Source of the DNA: Blautia hansenii
GTDB lineage: Bacteria > Bacillota > Clostridia > Lachnospirales > Lachnospiraceae
Assembly: GCF_013304445.1 (NCBI RefSeq)
Contig: NZ_JAAITA010000004.1
Location: 62,001 to 126,000, forward strand
DNA: 64,000 nt
Direction of reading: 5' to 3'
Shown here: positions 57,826 to 64,000 of the stretch, in pieces
How the letters are laid out: every line of letters begins with the position of its first letter
How positions within the stretch are numbered: the stretch's first letter is position 1
The notes under the pieces: generated by a model
Database searches by the model: none
Seen by the model: the letters and a program-made list of their open reading frames with translations, nothing else
What the model was told of the DNA's origin: nothing
Made by a program: the position numbers and the translations under genes

Positions 57826-58878
57826 TTATTTCCAATTTGCAAGTTCTTCCCGCAAAGTAAAAAGCAGTTCTTCTTCCGGTACCTTTCGGATGATTTCGCC
57901 TTTCTTTATTAAAAGGCCCTCTCCTTTGCCTCCGGCAATTCCAATGTCCGCTTCCTTTGCCTCCCCCGGTCCATTAACCACGCAGCCCATAACGGCCACC
58001 TTAATGTCCAGAGGAAATTCCTGCACCATGTTTTCCACCTGATTGGCCAGTCCAATCAAATCAATTTTTGTTCTTCCGCAGGTGGGACAGGAAACCACTT
58101 CCACACCGCCTTTTCGCAGGTTCAGCGTCTTTAAAATCCGCTTGGCAGACTTAATTTCCTCTACCGGACTGCCCGTAAGCGATACCCGAATCGTATCTCC
58201 GATTCCCTGATACAAAATAATGCCCAGTCCCACAGCAGACTTTATATTTCCGGAATACAAAGTTCCCGCCTCTGTAATTCCCACATGCAGAGGATAGCAG
58301 GTTTCTTTTGCCAAAAGTTCATGGGCTTTTACACACATCAGAACATCCGAGGATTTAATGCTGATAACCAGATTGTCATAGCCCAAATCCTCTATGATTT
58401 TCACTTTATCCAGCGCGCTTTCCACCAAGCCTTCTGCTGTGACACCATGATATTTTTCCACCAGTTCTTTTTCCAACGACCCGCTGTTTACTCCTACGCG
58501 GATAGGGATATTCCTTTCTTTTGCCGTATCCACTACCGCCTTGATTTTTTCTTTTTTGCCGATATTTCCCGGATTAATCCGAATCTTATCCGCCCCGTTT
58601 TCCATGGCTGCAAGAGCCATTTTATAATCGAAATGAATGTCTGCCACCAGTGGAATGTGTATCTGTTTTTTAATTTCTTTAACAGCTTTTGCCGCTTCCA
58701 GAGTAGGCACGGTACAGCGGATAATCTCGCAGCCTGCGGCCTCCAGTTCTAATATCTGGTTTACCGTTGCCTCTACATCTTCGGTAGGTGTGTTGGTCAT
58801 GGACTGAATCAAAATAGGATTCCCGCCACCGATTTTCCGGTTCCCGATAGCAATGACCTTTGTGTTGTCCCGATACAT
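57826..58878 (-). CDS. ispG: 4-hydroxy-3-methylbut-2-enyl-diphosphate synthase
   Basis: A 350-residue iron-sulfur enzyme of the non-mevalonate isoprenoid pathway. Evidence: N-terminus VIAIGNRKIGGGNPILIQSM, QSMTNTPTEDVEAT, LVADIHFDYKMAL, and the cluster cysteines in SCPTCGRTKIDL and VAVMGCVVNGPGEAKEADIG. Length is the usual bacterial one. Its end overlaps the upstream region of polC, so the two are likely one unit; GGAGGAAGGCAG precedes its start. Confidence 0.97.
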   Translation of the reverse strand: MYRDNTKVIAIGNRKIGGGNPILIQSMTNTPTEDVEATVNQILELEAAGCEIIRCTVPTLEAAKAVKEIKKQIHIPLVADIHFDYKMALAAMENGADKIRINPGNIGKKEKIKAVVDTAKERNIPIRVGVNSGSLEKELVEKYHGVTAEGLVESALDKVKIIEDLGYDNLVISIKSSDVLMCVKAHELLAKETCYPLHVGITEAGTLYSGNIKSAVGLGIILYQGIGDTIRVSLTGSPVEEIKSAKRILKTLNLRKGGVEVVSCPTCGRTKIDLIGLANQVENMVQEFPLDIKVAVMGCVVNGPGEAKEADIGIAGGKGEGLLIKKGEIIRKVPEEELLFTLREELANWK

Positions 58879-58891
58879 ACTGCCTTCCTCC

Positions 58892-60034
58892 TTAATGATT
58901 AATCTGCAGTAATTTCTGTTTTAATTCTCCCTCCAGACGGTAGATTTCCGCTTCTGCAGCTCTTCTCTTTTCCCGTCCTTCCTTTTGAATACTCATAACC
59001 TCATCAAAGGTACTGATTAAGGATTCATTGGTCTTCTGCAGAGTTTCAATATCTACAATACCGCGCTCGGATTCTTTCGCCGCTTCCACAGTAGCCAGCT
59101 TCAGAGTCTCTGCATTTTTCTGCAGCAGAGCATTGGTCATATCTGTCACTTCTCTCTGGGCTCTTGCCGCTTCCGTAGAATGTGCCACTCCAAGGGCAAT
59201 CACCATCTGGCTCTTCCACAGGGGGATAGTATTGACAATGGTGGACTGTATTTTTTCTGCCATCAGCGTATCATTTCCCTGTACCAGACGAATCTGCGGT
59301 GCTGTCTGAATGGCAATCATCCTGGTCAGTTCCAGGTCGTGAATTTTCTTTTCAAACCGGTCGCAGAGAGAGTCCAAATCCTTTGCCGCCTGGGCGTCCT
59401 CCGGCAGACCACTGATCTGGGCTTTGCTCATAAGCTGGGGCAGTTCTGTGGCGCGGATTTCTTCCAGCTTCTGTTTTCCTGCCAGAATATACATGGATAA
59501 TTCCTTAAAATAGTTTAAGTTTAAGGCATACATCCTATCCATAATCGCTGCGTCTTTCATAAGCTGAATCTGATGTTTTTCCAGAGTTTCCACGATTTTA
59601 TTCACATTGGTCTCCGCTTTGGCATACTTGTTTTTCATGGATTCCAGTTTGTTGGCTCCCTTTTTGAAGAATCCCATAATACCTTTGCGCTCTTCTTCCG
59701 CATCAAAGTTTTTCAGTTCTGTCACCACATCTTCCAGCAAATCGCCCACTTCGCCCAAATCCTTGGTGCGCACTTTGTCCAGCGCATCCTCCGAAAAATC
59801 CGCCATTTTCTTCTGTGTGCCTGCGCCATACTGTAAAATAGCAGTTGAATTGCGGATATCAATCTGTTTGGCAAAGTCATCTACCATCTTTCGCTCTTCC
59901 GGTGACAGAATACTGTCGTCCATCTTTGGCTCTGTCGGCTCTTCCTTCTTCACTTCTGCAACCGGTGCCTCCTCTTTTAAAGGTTCAAAAGTCAGGGTGG
60001 GTGTCACCGTAAAATCCTTTAATTCTTCGCTCAT
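58892..60034 (-). CDS. TelA-like toxic anion resistance protein
   Basis: A 380-residue helical protein, MSEELKDFTVTPTLTFEPLK, with an acidic, proline-rich opening and then continuous helices (EVGDLLEDVVTELKNFDAEE, RMYALNLNYFKELSMYILAG, GNDTLMAEKIQSTIVNTIPL, MVIALGVAHSTEAARAQREV). The end half is the TelA family core, first named for tellurite resistance. Its partner XpaC gene is four bases upstream. The pair probably acts on cell-envelope or anion stress; the mechanism is unknown. Confidence 0.9.
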   Translation of the reverse strand: MSEELKDFTVTPTLTFEPLKEEAPVAEVKKEEPTEPKMDDSILSPEERKMVDDFAKQIDIRNSTAILQYGAGTQKKMADFSEDALDKVRTKDLGEVGDLLEDVVTELKNFDAEEERKGIMGFFKKGANKLESMKNKYAKAETNVNKIVETLEKHQIQLMKDAAIMDRMYALNLNYFKELSMYILAGKQKLEEIRATELPQLMSKAQISGLPEDAQAAKDLDSLCDRFEKKIHDLELTRMIAIQTAPQIRLVQGNDTLMAEKIQSTIVNTIPLWKSQMVIALGVAHSTEAARAQREVTDMTNALLQKNAETLKLATVEAAKESERGIVDIETLQKTNESLISTFDEVMSIQKEGREKRRAAEAEIYRLEGELKQKLLQINH

Positions 60035-60037
60035 CTT

Positions 60038-61321
60038 CTATGATTCCTTTCTCTGAAAATTTTTTTCTTCCGTAAGCCCTTCCTGTGCCAGCATGGTTTT
60101 CAATACCGAAATGTCGGCAGAAACATCCCAGGCTGTTTCTTTATAAAAACTGTCCAGAAGATTTTCAAACGCTACGTTAATGGTATCCAGTGTATTTTCA
60201 ATTTCCCTCTTGGCCGTTTTAATGTTTTCGCCTTCCAGACTCTGCTTGTCCAGTTCCTCGTAAGCATTCAGAAGTTTTACTGTGGTAGGAAGATAATAAT
60301 CCATAAACTTATGTAAATCCTGAATCAGCTCCGGATGTTGTTCTACTCTCTGGAAAATCCGGAGAATTACATTTTCCATATGATAAATTTTGTTGGAAAT
60401 TTCCACGCCTGGAATAGCGTCATTGCTTCTGCGGATTTCTTCGATATAACGGTCACCCTCTTCGATAACCTTTTTCACTTCCTCAGAAAGCTGCTGTCTG
60501 GGAGATTTTTTTTCTTGTTTCTTTAACTCTCTGGCATTTTCTTCTGTTTTCACATACTGCTCATAAGCTTCGTCACTGGCAATCAGACAAGTGCCTTTAG
60601 CATCCAGATGCCCCTCTAAAAACATGCGCTTATTAATCATTTTTTTCAAATCTCTACGGACAAATTTCTCCGACTTTCTTACGCTTTTTGCCAACTCTCT
60701 GATGCTTCCATGAGGTTTCCCATTGAGGGTTTTCACATAAGTGCGGAATCGTTTAATCTTCTTTCTCAAATGGTTACCGCAAACCGCCATAATCAGACTC
60801 AGTGCAGTAGCTGTCCCAAAAACAGCCAGGATAGTCCCCAGTTTTACCGCAACTGTATGCACAAACAGAGATGCAATGATAAATCCCGCTGCAGTCGCCC
60901 CAAACATAATGGTCAATGCAATTCCCAATGTCGTAAGCAAAATCCCCATGGCTTTTGCACTTCCCGTATTGACAAATAAGGCAAACTCTTCTCTGGCTTC
61001 CTTCACTCGCTCAGATGACGCAGGGCTTCTGTAGTGTCCAAAGGGCCGATACCTGTAATTGGTACTATACCCATTCCCCGGCCCGTACGGTTTCGGCTCT
61101 TTATCCTGCCCGTATGGCTGATTCATTCCCTGCTGTCCCCGATAACGGTACTGCCCGGCCATATTTCCTGCATTTTTCATACTTTGTGCCACATTTCCCA
61201 ATGCGCTCTCCAGAGTCTGTCCCAAGTCCCGGTTCAGTCTGCCGAAGTCTCCTGTATCAATGGCATTCTGCACAATATTTTTCACATCTCTCCCCAAATT
61301 ATTCCAGTCATTTCCAGACAT
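60038..61321 (-). CDS. xpaC: XpaC-like membrane protein
   Basis: A 427-residue protein from ATG 61321 (MSGNDWNNLGRDVKNIVQNA). The first 100 residues are Gly/Tyr/Gln rich (YRYRGQQGMNQPYGQDKEPK). Two hydrophobic helices follow (MGILLTTLGIALTIMFGATA, LGTILAVFGTATALSLIMAV), then a helix-turn-helix-like stretch (SIRELAKSVRKSEKFVRRDL) and a helical end. This is the XpaC/5-bromo-4-chloroindolyl phosphate hydrolysis family. GAGGAG eight bases upstream supports this start over a GTG nine bases earlier. It pairs with the TelA gene. Confidence 0.85.
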   Translation of the reverse strand: MSGNDWNNLGRDVKNIVQNAIDTGDFGRLNRDLGQTLESALGNVAQSMKNAGNMAGQYRYRGQQGMNQPYGQDKEPKPYGPGNGYSTNYRYRPFGHYRSPASSERVKEAREEFALFVNTGSAKAMGILLTTLGIALTIMFGATAAGFIIASLFVHTVAVKLGTILAVFGTATALSLIMAVCGNHLRKKIKRFRTYVKTLNGKPHGSIRELAKSVRKSEKFVRRDLKKMINKRMFLEGHLDAKGTCLIASDEAYEQYVKTEENARELKKQEKKSPRQQLSEEVKKVIEEGDRYIEEIRRSNDAIPGVEISNKIYHMENVILRIFQRVEQHPELIQDLHKFMDYYLPTTVKLLNAYEELDKQSLEGENIKTAKREIENTLDTINVAFENLLDSFYKETAWDVSADISVLKTMLAQEGLTEEKNFQRKES

Positions 61322-61446
61322 ATCCTTCACTCCTCACTCTCAGTCCGCATCCTATTTTTTGCGTCCCAATTTTCTATTTAAAACTCTGTTCTTTTCACTC
61401 CCTTAAATTATATATGAAAGAATCCAAAAAAGCAACGGAACTTCTC

Positions 61447-61475
61447 TTGCAATTCACACGTTAAAGTTTTATAAT
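61447..61475 (+). promoter_or_regulatory. Promoter of ilvE
   Basis: TTGCAA (61447-61452), 17-base spacer, TATAAT (61470-61475). A small hairpin (CATTCTG-CGG-CAGAATG, 61513-61529) touches the GGAGG ribosome site and may modulate translation. Confidence 0.65.
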
Positions 61476-61541
61476 GGTAAAAAATTAATTAATGATAAAA
61501 AATTACATACCGCATTCTGCGGCAGAATGGAGGAAATGGAC

Positions 61542-62567
61542 ATGGAGAAAAAGAACATTGACTGGTCTAATCTGGGATTTGGCTATGTAAAAACCGATTA
61601 TCGTTTCGTATCTGACTTTAAAGACGGAAAATGGGATGAAGGAAAAATGACGCAGGATGACAAAGTAGTCATCAGCGAATGTGCCGGCGTCCTGCAGTAC
61701 GCCCAGACCATATTTGAAGGAATGAAAGCTTACACTACACAGGATGGACGCATTGTTACCTTCCGCCCGGACTTAAATGCCAGCCGTATGGCAGATTCTG
61801 CCAGAAGACTGGAAATGCCGGTATTTCCGGAAGACCGTTTTGTTGAGGCTGTTGTAAAAACCATAAAGGCAAATGCCGCTTATGTTCCTCCTTACGGCTC
61901 AGGCGCAACCTTATACATCCGCCCCTATATGTTCGGCAGCAATCCTGTTATTGGAGTGAAACCTGCAGACGAATATCAGTTCCGTATCTTTACCACCCCG
62001 GTAGGACCGTATTTCAAAGGCGGTGTGAAACCTCTGACCATCCGCGTCAGTGATTTTGACCGGGCTGCCCCACACGGAACCGGACACATCAAAGCCGGCC
62101 TTAATTATGCTATGAGTCTGCATGCAATTGTGGATGCCCATCAGCAGGGATATGATGAAAACATGTATCTGGACGCAGCTACCAGAACAAAAGTCGAAGA
62201 AACAGGCGGCGCCAACTTCCTGTTTATTACAAAAGACGGAAAAGTTGTCACACCGAAATCCGACAGTATTCTTCCTTCCATTACCCGCCGCTCTCTTATG
62301 TATGTAGCAAAAGAATACCTTGGACTGGAAGTGGAAGAACGGGAGGTATTCCTGGATGAATTAAAGGATTTCTCAGAATGTGGTTTGTGCGGTACAGCCG
62401 CCGTTATTTCTCCGGTGGGAAAAATCGTAGACCACGGAAAAGAAATCTGCTTCCCAAGCGGCATGGAAGCCATGGGACCGGTGACACAGAAACTTTACGA
62501 AACACTGACCGGTATTCAGATGGGGAAACTGGAGGCACCGGAAGGTTGGCTGAAGGTGATTGAATAA
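61542..62567 (+). CDS. ilvE: Branched-chain amino acid aminotransferase
   Basis: A 341-residue class IV PLP enzyme for the last step of Leu, Ile and Val synthesis. Evidence: FGYVKTDYRFVSDFKDGKWD, AQTIFEGMKAY, YIRPYMFGSNPVIGV, GHIKAGLNYAMS with the PLP Lys, and EVFLDELKDFSECGLCGTAA. The start is ATG 61542, eight bases after GGAGG. The gene is alone with a terminator after it. Confidence 0.96.
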   Translation: MEKKNIDWSNLGFGYVKTDYRFVSDFKDGKWDEGKMTQDDKVVISECAGVLQYAQTIFEGMKAYTTQDGRIVTFRPDLNASRMADSARRLEMPVFPEDRFVEAVVKTIKANAAYVPPYGSGATLYIRPYMFGSNPVIGVKPADEYQFRIFTTPVGPYFKGGVKPLTIRVSDFDRAAPHGTGHIKAGLNYAMSLHAIVDAHQQGYDENMYLDAATRTKVEETGGANFLFITKDGKVVTPKSDSILPSITRRSLMYVAKEYLGLEVEEREVFLDELKDFSECGLCGTAAVISPVGKIVDHGKEICFPSGMEAMGPVTQKLYETLTGIQMGKLEAPEGWLKVIE

Positions 62568-62574
62568 CAACCTG

Positions 62575-62603
62575 GAGGGTGATGGTTTCTCACCCTCTTT
62601 TTT
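62575..62603 (+). terminator. Terminator after ilvE
   Basis: GAGGGTG (62575-62581), loop, CACCCTC (62591-62597), T6. It ends at the pgi stop of the opposite strand. Confidence 0.85.
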
Positions 62604-63855
62604 ATTTCCCCAATGCCTCAAACATCCACTTCTTATACGCCTCTACCCCCGGCTGGTCAAAGGGATTCACTTCCAGAATCCTGGCCGACACATAGCAGGC
62701 GAACAAAAAGAAGTAAAACAACTGTCCGAAGTGGTAAGCATCCAGTTTCTCAATCTCCAGGATAAGGCATGGAAGCTTTTCTCTGTGCGCTTTTACCGTA
62801 GCATGGAAAGAGGCCTTATTCATATCCCAGAAATCTTTCCCGTTGAGGTAATCAAATCCATCCTCCACCCGGTCTTGTTCGGCATACAAGGACGCGTTCT
62901 GCTCCTGTACATCCAGAAACGTCTCAAACATCAGCGGCGCTCCGTCCTGAATATACTGCCCCACTGCATGCAGTTCCTCGCAGAATTCTGCCGCCACAGG
63001 GAAAAGCCCTTTGTTTTCTTTGCCTTCCGTTTCCCCGAAAAGCTGCACCCACCATTTATAAAACCACCGAAGTTGAGGTTCAAAGCCTGCCAGCATTTCC
63101 AGCTTATACCCTTTTTCATAATACATATTCCGAAGACAGGCATACTCATAAGCCGGATTTTCCTCACTTCCCCCTTTGTGAAGCTGTTTTTCCATATCGG
63201 CAGCGCCTCTTACCAGACTTTTCATATCAATTCCCGCCACAGCCATGGGAAGCAGCCCCACGCTGGTCACAGCAGAAAAACGTCCCCCTACATTTTGCGG
63301 AAATTCCAGAAACGTGTATCCGTGTTTTTTGCAGAGTTTTTCCAGAGAACTTCCCCTTGTGCCGGTTGCTATCATTCTTTTCCCTGCCTGTTCTCCATAC
63401 CTTTCATACAAAAATTTCCGCAGGATACGGAAGGAAGCCCCCGGCTCCAATGTTTCAAAGTTCTTGGCAATGCAATCGATATAAACGGATTTTCCCTCCA
63501 GACTTTTCAGCATTTGATTTAACGCATAAGGTGACAGTGTATGGCCTGCATACACAATTTCTACTTTACGGTCTGTCTGAATGGCTTCGATGACGGAACG
63601 GGCCGCATTATTGGAGCCTCCCACTCCCACGATTACAAAAACGTCTGCCTCTTCCCGGATTTCATCGGCCAGCTTCTGAATCCTTTCTGTCTGTTCCACA
63701 TCTGCCCATTCTGCTGTATGAAACCAGCCCAGCGAATCTTTATAATCTGTTTCGCCCTCCAGAATCTGATTCAGAACGCTTCTTTTTCCTTCCATATACT
63801 CCTTTAATTCCTGCTTGATATTGGGATTTTTGTCTTCTATTTTTAAATTCAACAT
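62602..63855 (-). CDS. pgi: Glucose-6-phosphate isomerase
   Basis: A 417-residue enzyme interconverting glucose-6-P and fructose-6-P. Evidence: the sugar-isomerase fold start VFVIVGVGGSNNAARSVIEA, IATGTRGSSLEKLCKKHGY, FPQNVGGRFSAVTSVGLLPM (family signature), and the end NPFDQPGVEAYKKWMFEALG. The start is ATG 63855 (MLNLKIEDKNPNIKQELKEY), eight bases after AAGGAGG; a longer frame to 63960 lacks a site. The region 63856-64000 shows no gene. Confidence 0.95.
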   Translation of the reverse strand: MLNLKIEDKNPNIKQELKEYMEGKRSVLNQILEGETDYKDSLGWFHTAEWADVEQTERIQKLADEIREEADVFVIVGVGGSNNAARSVIEAIQTDRKVEIVYAGHTLSPYALNQMLKSLEGKSVYIDCIAKNFETLEPGASFRILRKFLYERYGEQAGKRMIATGTRGSSLEKLCKKHGYTFLEFPQNVGGRFSAVTSVGLLPMAVAGIDMKSLVRGAADMEKQLHKGGSEENPAYEYACLRNMYYEKGYKLEMLAGFEPQLRWFYKWWVQLFGETEGKENKGLFPVAAEFCEELHAVGQYIQDGAPLMFETFLDVQEQNASLYAEQDRVEDGFDYLNGKDFWDMNKASFHATVKAHREKLPCLILEIEKLDAYHFGQLFYFFLFACYVSARILEVNPFDQPGVEAYKKWMFEALGK

Positions 63856-64000
63856 TCCTTTTTCCTCCTTGGATTTCCCCGTTTCCCCAACTGCTTCTTC
63901 CGCAAATAAACGAAAAGCAGGCTGTCCCCAACCACGCTGCAAAATTTTACAATTTTCCACATAGCGATAAAAGACAACCCACTTTCTATTATTTATCCTA

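Overview
The window looks like a Gram-positive gut anaerobe of the Clostridia, most likely a Lachnospiraceae (Blautia/Ruminococcus-like). The chromosomal part encodes PolC (the Gram-positive replicative polymerase), a PcrA helicase, NhaC, RlmD, XpaC/TelA and a DUF5716/DUF5717-type gene pair that I associate with Lachnospiraceae. Genus is an inference; no rRNA or tRNA gene is visible.

Layout. (1) Bases 1-2731 and 17914-36592 are the two visible parts of one integrative conjugative element (ICE) of the Tn1549/CTn type, transcribed almost entirely on the minus strand. They carry a MOBP relaxase (cut by the window start), MobC, a candidate oriT, a TOPRIM protein, a 2718-residue methylase-helicase, a run of small ICE proteins, a very large thioester/CnaB surface adhesin and ParA/ParB. 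The mating-channel genes (VirB4, VirD4 and so on) must lie left of the window. The ICE stops next to the 3' end of rlmD (36897). (2) Bases about 2838-17908 are a second mobile element inserted in the ICE just beyond a HEAT-like gene. It is flanked by a 12-bp direct repeat and has its own tyrosine integrase, excisionase, XRE regulator with paired operators, RSF1010-like oriT core and MobA/MobL relaxase. (3) Inside it, about 9610-15826 is a third layer: remnants of a Tn916/serine-recombinase type element (recombinase C-terminus, MobC, oriT-like repeat, orf9/orf7/orf8-like regulators). It has broken an AgrA-like response regulator on one side and a DUF6033-like gene on the other. It carries a leader-peptide-controlled cassette with a cysteine-rich KTR protein and an RlmN/Cfr-like radical SAM enzyme. 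(4) Inside that layer sits a group II intron, placed just after a terminator hairpin.

The chromosomal part (36897-64000) is ordinary housekeeping: rlmD, a small acidic membrane protein, pcrA, purA, nhaC, purB, a three-gene cluster of unknown function (TPR protein, DUF5716-like divergent actin/Hsp70-fold protein, 1178-residue DUF5717-like protein), a CobD/HisC-like aminotransferase, purC, polC, ispG, telA, xpaC, ilvE and pgi. Three purine genes (purA, purB, purC) are close together but in separate transcription units.

The most interesting material is the macrolide-type stalling peptide (MLHSMRIR) upstream of the Cfr/RlmN-like enzyme, two cases of extended overlapping coding (MobA/MobL tail over coiled-coil genes; tnpV inside the methylase-helicase gene), the repeated TACATAGCC hairpins of the ICE, and the uncharacterised DUF5717/DUF5716/TPR cluster. 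All calls come from reading the sequence; no database search was run.
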